A stretch of 64,000 nucleotides of DNA from NCBI RefSeq assembly GCF_003048835.2, contig NZ_CP060705.1, forward strand, positions 744,001 through 808,000, in the 5' to 3' direction. Shown here one piece after another: positions 53,500 to 60,549 of this stretch. The translations under genes and the position numbers were made by a program. Position 1 is the first letter of the stretch. Every line of letters starts with the position of its first letter. This DNA is from Campylobacter concisus (GTDB lineage Bacteria; Campylobacterota; Campylobacteria; Campylobacterales; Campylobacteraceae). The notes beneath the pieces were generated by a model. That model was not told where the DNA came from. It made no database searches and saw only the letters and a list, made by a program, of their open reading frames with translations.

Positions 53500-54603
53500 A
53501 TGGAAAGAATTTCAGATATCATCGAGTCAATTGCAAATGAGAAAAATTTAGAGATAGAAGATGTAAAAGAGCGCGTCATAAGAGCCTTAATAAACACTGC
53601 AAAAAGGGTTTATGGAGAAAATTATGAGTATGACGTGAGCATCGATGCTAATAAAAATTTAAAGCTTTATCAAAAAATTTCAATCGTAGCAAACGACGAT
53701 GAGAGGCTTGCTGAAGACAATGAGCACTTTTTAAGCTTAAAAGAGGCTAAAAAGATAGATAGTGGCGTAGAGATCGGCGATGAGCTAACTTACGAGCTAA
53801 GCCTTGATAACCTTGGTAGAACAGCCGCCCAAACGCTTCACAAGGAGCTTGAGTATCACATCCAACGCCTAGTAGAAGAGAAAATTTTACAAAAATATAA
53901 TGAGATGAGCGGTCACATGGTTTTTGGTCCGGTTGTTAGGGTGGATAACGATGAAAACACATTTATCGAGATAGACGAGCTTCGTGCCATCTTACCACGT
54001 AAAAACCGCATAAAAGGCGAGAAATTTAAAGTAGGCGACGTGGTAAAAGCGGTCATTAGAAAAGTTTTTACAGATAAAAATTTAGGCATAAAGGTCGAAC
54101 TTTCAAGGACTTCGCCTAAATTTCTTGAAGCACTGCTAACTTCAGAGGTGCCTGAGATAAAAGATGGCGGCATCATCATCCAAGGAAGTGCGAGGATCCC
54201 TGGCGAAAGGGCTAAAGTAGCGCTCATCTCAACCACTCCAAACATCGATCCAGTCGGTGCAACTGTCGGCACAAAGGGCGTTAGGATAAATGCCGTAAGC
54301 AAAGAGCTTCATGGTGAGAGCATCGATGCGATCGAGTACACCACTGAGCCAGCGATATTGGTAGCTCGCGCTATGGCACCTGCGATCATCACATCTGTAA
54401 AGATCGAAGAAAACAAGGCGATCGTGACACTTGCGAGCGAGCAAAAGAGCAAAGCTATCGGCAAAAATGGCATAAATATCCGCCTTGCAAGCATGCTAAC
54501 TGGCTATGAGATCGAGCTAAACGAGCTTGGCTCAAAAACTAGCAGCAGTGGCGAAAATGGCGAAATGGTTAAAGATCTAAAAGCACTTTTTGGTGATAAC
54601 TAA
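53500..54603 (+). CDS. nusA: Transcription termination/antitermination factor NusA
   Basis: NusA binds RNA polymerase and modulates pausing and termination. The 367-residue protein comprises the N-terminal polymerase-binding domain, an S1 domain (about residues 130-195) and two KH domains (DPVGATVGTKGVRINAVSKEL and KAIGKNGINIRLASMLTGYEIE regions). It lacks the C-terminal acidic repeats of E. coli NusA, as usual in this class. The GGAG site before ATG 53500 and the promoter position fix the start. It overlaps the next gene by one base. Confidence 0.96.
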   Translation: MERISDIIESIANEKNLEIEDVKERVIRALINTAKRVYGENYEYDVSIDANKNLKLYQKISIVANDDERLAEDNEHFLSLKEAKKIDSGVEIGDELTYELSLDNLGRTAAQTLHKELEYHIQRLVEEKILQKYNEMSGHMVFGPVVRVDNDENTFIEIDELRAILPRKNRIKGEKFKVGDVVKAVIRKVFTDKNLGIKVELSRTSPKFLEALLTSEVPEIKDGGIIIQGSARIPGERAKVALISTTPNIDPVGATVGTKGVRINAVSKELHGESIDAIEYTTEPAILVARAMAPAIITSVKIEENKAIVTLASEQKSKAIGKNGINIRLASMLTGYEIELNELGSKTSSSGENGEMVKDLKALFGDN

Positions 54604-55082
54604 TGAAATTTGAAATAAGAAAAGCGACTGAGGGCGATATAGACGTGATCTGTGAGCTTGTAAGAGAGCTTGCAAGCTATGAAAAGATGAGTGATCAAGT
54701 CACTTTTACAAATGAAATTTTTGCAGACTCCATCTTTAATAAAAATCACGCAAAAGCCCTTATCTGCGAAAGCGAGGGCAGGGCGATAGGATATGCTATC
54801 TACTTTTACACATTTTCTACATTTTTGGGGCTTGGCGGGATGTACCTTGAGGACATCTACGTCAAAAAAGAGTTTAGAAATCAAGGCATCGGCAAGGCGT
54901 TTTTTAAATTTCTAGCTCAAATTTGCAAGGATGAAAATTTAAAAAGGCTTGAGTGGTGCTGCCTAAACTGGAACGAGCCAAGCATCAAATTTTATGAAAG
55001 CATGGGCGCTAATAATCAATCTCTTGAGTGGAGAACCTACCGCTTAGACGGCGAAAATTTAGAAAAACTGGTAAATTTATAG
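54603..55082 (+). CDS. GNAT N-acetyltransferase, diamine acetyltransferase-like
   Basis: A 159-residue acetyltransferase with the acetyl-CoA loop YLEDIYVKKEFRNQGIGKAF (Q-x-x-G-x-G) and the C-terminal CLNWNEPSIKFYESMGA. It resembles spermidine/spermine or thialysine acetyltransferases. The acceptor is uncertain. It is translationally coupled to nusA (TAATG) and ends in a hairpin terminator. Confidence 0.85.
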   Translation: MKFEIRKATEGDIDVICELVRELASYEKMSDQVTFTNEIFADSIFNKNHAKALICESEGRAIGYAIYFYTFSTFLGLGGMYLEDIYVKKEFRNQGIGKAFFKFLAQICKDENLKRLEWCCLNWNEPSIKFYESMGANNQSLEWRTYRLDGENLEKLVNL

Positions 55083-55093
55083 TTTCTAGTAAA

Positions 55094-55121
55094 AGCTCAA
55101 ATTTGCTTTGAAATTTGAGCT
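55094..55121. terminator. Bidirectional terminator between the GNAT and porin-like genes
   Basis: AGCTCAAATTT and AAATTTGAGCT form a perfect 11-bp stem with a six-base loop. The two genes converge on it. Confidence 0.75.
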
Positions 55122-55130
55122 TGTGAGTGA

Positions 55131-55733
55131 TTAAAATTTATATGTATATCCCATATAAAGACCGACATTTGTCTCTTTAATATCAACTAAATTAAATTTA
55201 CTGATCTTGCCGTAGTCGGTTCTATCAGCTTTTAGACCAAACTCAACTGCATTATTTTCATTTATAGAGTACTCAGCACCAAATCTTGCACCTAGTATCC
55301 AGCCAGTTGCGTTGCCTTTTTCAGAGCCATCATGTGTGTCAAATACATCCAATTTAAGTTTTGAAAAACCAGTGTAGCCACCAAGAATTAGTTTAAGATC
55401 TTTTGCTACGCTTGGAGTGTAGTCAGCTCCAACTATAAATTTATGTGTATTCCATTTTACTACTGTGCCATCTTCGTCACCAAGTGACTTTTTGGCTTGA
55501 AAGTCATATATGTAAGCACCATAAACTCTAGCCACATCAAAGTCATAGCCAGCTTTTAGACCAAGACCTGGTTGTGCTTTTTTAATGCTATCTTTTGATC
55601 CATCACCTCTTTTTACTTTTAATTTTGATCCAAAAGAGTAGTCTCCTTCAACTCCTACAAAGGCTCCTTGTGCTAAAGCAGCGGCACTAGCTAGGCTTAA
55701 ACCTAAAGCAACTTTTAAAACTACATTTTTCAT
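55131..55733 (-). CDS. Outer-membrane beta-barrel protein
   Basis: A 200-residue protein with a signal peptide (cleavage near ALA-QGA, residue 22) and alternating strand patterns suggesting an eight-stranded barrel (FVGVEGDYSF, PGLGLKAGYDF, RVYGAYIYDF, and others), ending in YTYKF with the C-terminal Phe recognised by BamA. It resembles the OmpA-like/OMP_b-brl family. It has no periplasmic OmpA peptidoglycan domain. An AAGGAG site precedes the ATG, and it is transcribed alone. Confidence 0.85.
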   Translation of the reverse strand: MKNVVLKVALGLSLASAAALAQGAFVGVEGDYSFGSKLKVKRGDGSKDSIKKAQPGLGLKAGYDFDVARVYGAYIYDFQAKKSLGDEDGTVVKWNTHKFIVGADYTPSVAKDLKLILGGYTGFSKLKLDVFDTHDGSEKGNATGWILGARFGAEYSINENNAVEFGLKADRTDYGKISKFNLVDIKETNVGLYMGYTYKF

Positions 55734-55893
55734 TTTTACTCCTTATTTAAAAAATGTTACGCGACTATTTTAGGTTTTCTTATATTAAATAAAGTTTAAA
55801 TATTCAATGAAATTAATAAAAAAAATAAAATAATTCAATTGTTTTCTTATCAGAATAAAATTTATAAAATCACTCAAAAAGAAGGAGTGTAAA

Positions 55894-56106
55894 GTGGCTA
55901 AGATGACAAAACGTGATATGGCTTATCATTTAGACGTTGATGTCGCAACGCTTTACAACTGGCGAAAACACAAGCCCAACCTTTATCGTATCGTGATGCT
56001 TGGATTTAAATTTGACGAGCTTATCGAGCAGAGCAAGAAGACTTGCAACGAGCTTTGCGAATATGAAAATTTAATCAATCAAGACATAGAAAAATTTAGT
56101 AAGTGA
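55894..56106 (+). CDS. Small helix-turn-helix DNA-binding protein
   Basis: A 70-residue protein starting at GTG after an AAGGAG site. The segment MTKRDMAYHLDVDVATLYNWRKHKPNLYRIVM looks like an N-terminal helix-turn-helix of the kind in phage-type or plasmid-type regulators; recognition would be through VATLYNWRK. The remainder is a polar helix with two cysteines. It lies between genes for an outer-membrane protein and a lipoprotein, with a terminator immediately after. Targets are unknown. Confidence 0.75.
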   Translation: MAKMTKRDMAYHLDVDVATLYNWRKHKPNLYRIVMLGFKFDELIEQSKKTCNELCEYENLINQDIEKFSK

Positions 56107-56140
56107 TTTATAAATTTAAAGTGAGATGATGTAAGGTTTT

Positions 56141-56163
56141 AAAAGGTGGTTAGCCCACCTTTT
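56141..56163. terminator. Bidirectional terminator after the HTH gene
   Basis: AAAAGGTGG and CCACCTTTT form a perfect nine-pair stem with a TTAGC loop, flanked by T on both strands. It serves the HTH gene and the convergent lipoprotein gene. Confidence 0.85.
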
Positions 56164-56164
56164 G

Positions 56165-56635
56165 TTATTTTATTGCAATTATTTTTGTATCTTTTTGTTT
56201 GAGCTCTAGACTACCATCTACATTGCATCTCGGATTTAAAGTTTCTAGGGTTGCTAAAACTTCTGTTTTATTACCTTCGCCTATGTCATCATATCTTTTT
56301 AAGATATACATATGTGGTGTATTTTCGGGTATGCTACCTTTTGGCATACTAAAAGCAAAAGCTTTTACGTTAAATTTTTCTAGATCAACCTTTGTATCTT
56401 TATCGACTATTAGATAGCCTTTAATTCCATCTTCTTTTAATTCTTTTTTGTTTGTATCACTATTGTATTCTAGGTCATAATTTACCCTTTTATAGACTTT
56501 GGCTTCACCTTTAAAGTGCTTGATACTTCCCATGTCAGCTTTGCAAATTTCAGCCAAAGTAGTTGGCTCACCACATCCAGTTAGAGCAAGAGCAAGTGTT
56601 GCTGTAATGCCTGAAAGAACGACTTTTGTTTTCAT
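56165..56635 (-). CDS. Lipoprotein of unknown function
   Basis: A 156-residue protein with lipobox LTGC (Cys21), followed by a polar domain. Two other cysteines (in EICKADM and NPRCNVD) may form a disulfide. I do not recognise a family. The centre (KGYLIVDKDTKVDLEKFNVKAF in two parts) reads like a strand-rich domain. It is transcribed alone. An A14/T14 run lies in its 5' region. Confidence 0.75.
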   Translation of the reverse strand: MKTKVVLSGITATLALALTGCGEPTTLAEICKADMGSIKHFKGEAKVYKRVNYDLEYNSDTNKKELKEDGIKGYLIVDKDTKVDLEKFNVKAFAFSMPKGSIPENTPHMYILKRYDDIGEGNKTEVLATLETLNPRCNVDGSLELKQKDTKIIAIK

Positions 56636-56674
56636 ATTTTTCCTTTTTATAGAAGTTAGAAATTCGGATTTTAC

Positions 56675-56688
56675 AAAAAAAAAAAAAA
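56675..56688 (-). repeat. T14 run upstream of the lipoprotein gene
   Basis: Fourteen T on the coding strand, about 40-53 bases before the ATG, in the likely promoter region. Its length makes it prone to slippage, which could change spacing in the promoter. Confidence 0.55.
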
Positions 56689-56759
56689 TAAAACTGAAAA
56701 ATTTAAATTAGTATAACTATGAAAGATTTATTGAGAAATTTGATGTAAAAAAGAAATTT

Positions 56760-56785
56760 GAGCTCAAAGCCACTGCTTCAAGCTC
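56760..56785 (-). terminator. Possible terminator of rho
   Basis: GAGCT-TG-AAGC-AGTG-GCTT-TG-AGCTC is a hairpin with a small internal loop followed on the reverse strand by AAATTTCTTTTTT, eight bases after the rho stop. Confidence 0.7.
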
Positions 56786-56793
56786 AGCTAAAT

Positions 56794-58137
56794 TTACTCG
56801 TTTAGGATAGAGAGAAGCTCTTTGTTGTCTTTTGTTTTTAGCATCTTTGCGTATAAAAATTTAAGTGCTTCGACGTCGTCCATTGTAGCTATCGCAGAGC
56901 GAATAGCCCAAATTTTTTGAAGCTCATCAGGCTTTTGAAGTAGCTCTTCTTTTCTGGTGCCTGATTTTAGCACGTTGATAGCTGGATAAATTCTGCGGTC
57001 TGAGATGTTGCGATCAAGCACGATCTCGCTGTTTCCAGTGCCTTTAAACTCTTCAAATATAACTTCGTCCATACGTGAGCCAGTGTCGATAAGTGCGGTT
57101 GCGATGATGGTTAGAGAGCCGCCGTGCTCGATGTTTCTAGCTGCGCCAAAGAAGCGTTTTGGCTTGTGAAGTGCGTTTGCATCCACGCCGCCTGTTAGCA
57201 CCTTGCCGCTTGGCGGGGTCACTGTGTTGTAGGCGCGTGCTAGACGGGTTATGCTATCAAGCAAGATGATGACGTCTTTGCCCATTTCAACTAGACGTTT
57301 TGCCTTTTCGATGACTAGCTCTGCTACGCGGACGTGGTTAAGCGCTGGCAGGTCAAATGTCGAGCTAAACACCTCGCCTTTTACGCAGCGCTGCATATCG
57401 GTAACTTCTTCTGGTCTCTCATCGACTAGAAGCACCATGAGCTGGGCTTCTGGGTGGTTTTTAGCGATGCCGTGAGCTAGCTCTTTCATAAGCTCTGTTT
57501 TACCGCTTCTTGGAGGTGCGACGATGAGGCCACGCTGACCCTTGCCAATAGGCGTGAAAAGGTCAAGCACACGGCCTGTTAGCTTCATCGGATCATACTC
57601 TAAATTTAGCTTTTCGGTTGGGAAAAGTGGGGTTAGGTTGTCAAAAAGTGGCCTCTCTTTTGCGTCTGCTAGAGGCATATAATTTACCGCTTCGATCTTT
57701 AAAAGAGCGTAGTATTTTTCTTGATCTTTTGGCTCTCTTACTTGGCCGGTGATGATGTCGCCCACACGAAGTGCAAATTTGCGGATTTGAGAGTTTGAAA
57801 CATAAGCGTCGTTTGAGCTGTCGCTTAAATTTGCATCGACAGCCCTTAAAAAGCCGTAGCCCTCGTTTGTGATCTCTAAAATCCCAGTAAATAGTATAAA
57901 GCCGCCTTGTTTTGTCTGGGTTTTTAGTATCTCAAATATCAAATCCTGCCTGCGAAATTCGCGCGGATTTTCGACGCCAACGCCATTTGCGATCTGCACT
58001 AGTTCGTCTAAGCTAAGCGTTCTTAGCTCTTCGATCTTGTGTCCGTCGACTGGTACGTGGGTTCTTGATGCTTGATGTTTTTTTGTAGTTTTTGTGCTTT
58101 GAGCAGCACTTTGCTCGGTTTGGTTATTGTTTTCCAT
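56794..58137 (-). CDS. rho: Transcription termination factor Rho
   Basis: Rho is the hexameric RNA helicase ending transcription at rut sites. The 447-residue protein has an RNA-binding cold-shock-like domain ([20 protein letters not shown]), Walker [15 protein letters not shown], the Walker B region [16 protein letters not shown] and the ring's Q/R loops with [14 protein letters not shown]. The N-terminal 35 residues are polar and extra ([19 protein letters not shown]). Its wide use might explain the modest number of strong intrinsic terminators here. Confidence 0.97.
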   Translation of the reverse strand: MENNNQTEQSAAQSTKTTKKHQASRTHVPVDGHKIEELRTLSLDELVQIANGVGVENPREFRRQDLIFEILKTQTKQGGFILFTGILEITNEGYGFLRAVDANLSDSSNDAYVSNSQIRKFALRVGDIITGQVREPKDQEKYYALLKIEAVNYMPLADAKERPLFDNLTPLFPTEKLNLEYDPMKLTGRVLDLFTPIGKGQRGLIVAPPRSGKTELMKELAHGIAKNHPEAQLMVLLVDERPEEVTDMQRCVKGEVFSSTFDLPALNHVRVAELVIEKAKRLVEMGKDVIILLDSITRLARAYNTVTPPSGKVLTGGVDANALHKPKRFFGAARNIEHGGSLTIIATALIDTGSRMDEVIFEEFKGTGNSEIVLDRNISDRRIYPAINVLKSGTRKEELLQKPDELQKIWAIRSAIATMDDVEALKFLYAKMLKTKDNKELLSILNE

Positions 58138-58267
58138 TTTTCCTCTTTAAATGCGGGGATAAGATTGTAGAATTCTGGGCTTCAAAAGTTTTTTGAAAGT
58201 TTTGGCATTTTATAAAAATAAAACTTTGTTGTCAAGAAACGCCACAACCAAAGTCGCTAAAATAGGC

Positions 58268-58297
58268 AAATTTGCAGGCAAAATGACCTGCAAATTT
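58268..58297 (-). terminator. Terminator of the threonine-synthase-like gene
   Basis: AAATTTGCAGG and CCTGCAAATTT form a perfect 11-bp stem with an eight-base loop, three bases after the stop codon. Confidence 0.75.
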
Positions 58298-58300
58298 AAA

Positions 58301-59386
58301 TTAGTGCTCGCTTTTTAGCCCAGCACCACACATCGAGATGATGCTTTTGCCCTCTATCTTGTGCGATTTTGCGTAGCTTGCATAGGCGGCGTAGATGGCT
58401 GCTGTGGTGTGCTCGACGTAAAAGCCGCAGCTTGCTAGGAAATTTCTAGCTGGCTCAATATCCTCTTCTTTTATCGTGATTACTTCGCGCTCGCCAGCGT
58501 AGTCACTAGATAAAATTTCAGCGCCACGAGCAGGTTTTGCGATCGCTATGCCCTCAGCTAGTGTAGGCTGCGCCTTTATCGCAACTGGCTCGCTTGTTGC
58601 CCCTAAAAATGGCGCACATTTTTCACTTTGGACTATAAAAATTTTAGGTAGCTTTTTGATCACTCCAGCCTCAAAAAGTTCTTTTAAAGCGATCTCGCAG
58701 CCTATTAGCAAGGTGCCGTTGCCAACTGGCAGAAATAAATTTTCAGGGACAAATCCAAGCTGCTCGTAAATTTCATATATATATGTTTTAGTGCCTTGAT
58801 AAAAAAGCGGGTTAAAGACGTGGTTTGCGTAAAATATGCCCTCATCTTTTGCCCTTTTTCTACAAGCATCTGCCGTCTCGTCGCGTGTGCCGTCAAAGAC
58901 AACCGCCTTTGCGCCGTAGTACTCAAGCATCTTTATCTTTTTCTCGCTAGTACCTTTTGGGACGTAAATTTCACACTCTATCCCAGCTCTTGCAGCGTAG
59001 GCAGCGACTGAGTTTCCAGCGTTTCCGCTGCTATCTTGCAAGATCTTTTTGATGCCATGAGTTTTACAAAACCAAATAAGCATCACAGCACCCCTATCTT
59101 TAAAGGAAAGCGTTGGCATCGCGTAGTCCATTTTAAGATAGAGTGAGTCATCAAATTTCACGCTCTTTGTTAGCCCTTCGCCAAGGCTGATATCGCGCCA
59201 AAGATCGTTTTTGATAGGGAAAAACTCGCGGTATCTAAATAGACTAAACTCGTGCAGGTCGATCAAATTTAGATCAAATTTGGTTGGCTTAAACTCCAGA
59301 TCATAAAGCCCGCCACACTCGCACGTAAATATCGCCCTTTCAAATTCTGCGCTCTTGCCGCACTTTGAGCAGATAAATTTAGGCAT
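58301..59386 (-). CDS. Threonine-synthase-like PLP enzyme with zinc-ribbon N-terminus
   Basis: A 361-residue fold type II PLP enzyme. The N-terminus has a zinc-ribbon-like pair (CSKCG, then CECGG). The PLP lysine is in LSFKDRGAVML, the substrate loop in DSSGNAGNSVAAYAARAG and the phosphate loop in LPVGNGTLLIG. This is the architecture of class I threonine synthases, shorter than the E. coli ThrC type of about 430 residues. It may be a threonine synthase or a related beta-eliminating enzyme. It is 11 bases after ridA; RidA removes the reactive enamines that PLP dehydratases release, which fits an eliminating activity. The gene symbol thrC is possible but I withhold it. Confidence 0.8.
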   Translation of the reverse strand: MPKFICSKCGKSAEFERAIFTCECGGLYDLEFKPTKFDLNLIDLHEFSLFRYREFFPIKNDLWRDISLGEGLTKSVKFDDSLYLKMDYAMPTLSFKDRGAVMLIWFCKTHGIKKILQDSSGNAGNSVAAYAARAGIECEIYVPKGTSEKKIKMLEYYGAKAVVFDGTRDETADACRKRAKDEGIFYANHVFNPLFYQGTKTYIYEIYEQLGFVPENLFLPVGNGTLLIGCEIALKELFEAGVIKKLPKIFIVQSEKCAPFLGATSEPVAIKAQPTLAEGIAIAKPARGAEILSSDYAGEREVITIKEEDIEPARNFLASCGFYVEHTTAAIYAAYASYAKSHKIEGKSIISMCGAGLKSEH

Positions 59387-59397
59387 TTTTGCTCCTT

Positions 59398-59781
59398 TTA
59401 AATTTTTCTATCAAGTATCGCTGTGGCTTCGATCTCGATGAGGCAGCCAAAGTGAAGTTTGTTTGTCGGCACTACGACACGAGCTGGCTTATGCTCGCCA
59501 AAAAATAGCGCATACTCGTCATCTATCTCATCCCAAAAGTCGATATCTGGCGTATAGATGCGGCACATCAAGATGTCATTTCTTGTTGCATTTGCTAGTT
59601 TTAGCACATTATCAAGGTTTTTTAAAGCCTGTCTTGTTTGTGCCTTTAGCCCCTCTGGGATCTGCCTAGTCTCAGGGTCCATGCTAAGCTGACCTGAGAT
59701 GTAGAGGATGCCGTTGTGCTCGGTCGCCAAAGAGTAGTGAGCCTTTTTCTTTTTTGAAATTTCGGTCTCATAAATTTTCAT
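59398..59781 (-). CDS. ridA: RidA family enamine/imine deaminase
   Basis: A 127-residue protein of the RidA/YjgF family, which hydrolyses 2-aminoacrylate and related enamines. It has LYISGQLSMDPETRQIP, ARVVVPTNKLHFGCLIEIEATAI and a conserved Arg in the PARVVV segment, which binds the substrate carboxylate. The enzyme is usually a trimer in the cytoplasm. It is followed by the PLP enzyme and divergent from a PAS-HTH regulator. In C. jejuni a RidA gene next to a HeuR-type regulator is, as I recall, also found. Confidence 0.88.
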   Translation of the reverse strand: MKIYETEISKKKKAHYSLATEHNGILYISGQLSMDPETRQIPEGLKAQTRQALKNLDNVLKLANATRNDILMCRIYTPDIDFWDEIDDEYALFFGEHKPARVVVPTNKLHFGCLIEIEATAILDRKI

Positions 59782-59805
59782 ATTTTCTCCTTAAAAATTT
59801 AAAGG

Positions 59806-59811
59806 ATTATA
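59806..59811 (-). promoter_or_regulatory. Sigma70 -10 box of ridA and the PLP enzyme
   Basis: Reverse strand ATCTATAATCC holds TATAAT 25 bases before the ridA ATG, with AAGGAG as ribosome site. The 147-base divergent region to the PAS-HTH gene is very A+T-rich and could hold regulator sites. Confidence 0.55.
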
Positions 59812-59899
59812 GATAAAAAATTATTATTACCACTTAAATTTCACAAATTTTCATAAAAAATTATATTTTTTCTTATCGAAATTTTAAAAATATTTTGGC

Positions 59900-59905
59900 T
59901 AAACT
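59900..59905 (+). promoter_or_regulatory. Possible -10 box of the PAS-HTH regulator gene
   Basis: ATTTTGGCTAAACTTAAAC resembles the TTTTGGCTAwAAT core with a TAAACT box, 24 bases before the ATG. Weaker match than the others. Confidence 0.35.
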
Positions 59906-59928
59906 TAAACAAAAACAAAAGGCGCCTT

Positions 59929-60549
59929 ATGCATCCTATATTAAAGGCATTTATCCCAACGGCAAATCTCATACAAAAAAGCTCGCCATTTGCCTGCGAA
60001 GTCGTGCTACACGATCTCTCGCACCCGCAGCGCTCAGTCGTCTACGTAGCTGGCGACGTCACTGGCAGAAAGGTCGGACAAAGCTTTGACCACCTTGTAA
60101 GTGAGGTCTTAAATAGTAAAAATTTCAAAGACGATTACGTGGCAAACTACTTTTTTACAAAGGACGAAAAGCTAGTGAAGTCCTCAACAGCTTTTATCAG
60201 AGATGAAGCAGGCGAGATCATAGGGGCGATATGCGTAAATGTCGATGCAAGCGTGGCAAAGAGCCTTTTTGAAATGGCTGGGAATTTCTTAAAAACGAGT
60301 GAAAATGAGCCAGATGGCGAGCAAAATGACGACGTAACAAAGATTGTCTTAGGCTTAATCGACAAGATCATCGCCAAAAACGAGGGTAAAAAGCTCAAAA
60401 AAGAGCAAAAGCTCGAGCTTGTTGGCTTTATGAACGAAAAGGGCATTTTTAACATCAAGGGCGCTATCGAGGTCGTAGCAGCCAAGCTAAACGTCTCAAA
60501 GATCACGATATATGGCTATTTAGACCAGCTTAAAAAGAAGCGTCCGTGA
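59929..60549 (+). CDS. PAS-HTH transcriptional regulator (YheO/DauR type, HeuR-like)
   Basis: A 206-residue protein with an N-terminal YheO-type PAS domain (about residues 1-120; FACEVVLHDLSHPQRSVVYVAGDVTGR and IGAICVNVD) and a C-terminal helix-turn-helix (about 160-203; GIFNIKGAIEVVAAKLNVSKITIYGYL, in two parts). This architecture is shared with C. jejuni HeuR, which affects haem uptake and redox-related genes, and with DauR of Pseudomonas, which controls amino acid catabolism. Divergent position to ridA and the PLP enzyme fits control of that pair. The end overlaps the start of ccoI by four bases, so it may be co-transcribed with ccoI-ccoS. Confidence 0.85.
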   Translation: MHPILKAFIPTANLIQKSSPFACEVVLHDLSHPQRSVVYVAGDVTGRKVGQSFDHLVSEVLNSKNFKDDYVANYFFTKDEKLVKSSTAFIRDEAGEIIGAICVNVDASVAKSLFEMAGNFLKTSENEPDGEQNDDVTKIVLGLIDKIIAKNEGKKLKKEQKLELVGFMNEKGIFNIKGAIEVVAAKLNVSKITIYGYLDQLKKKRP

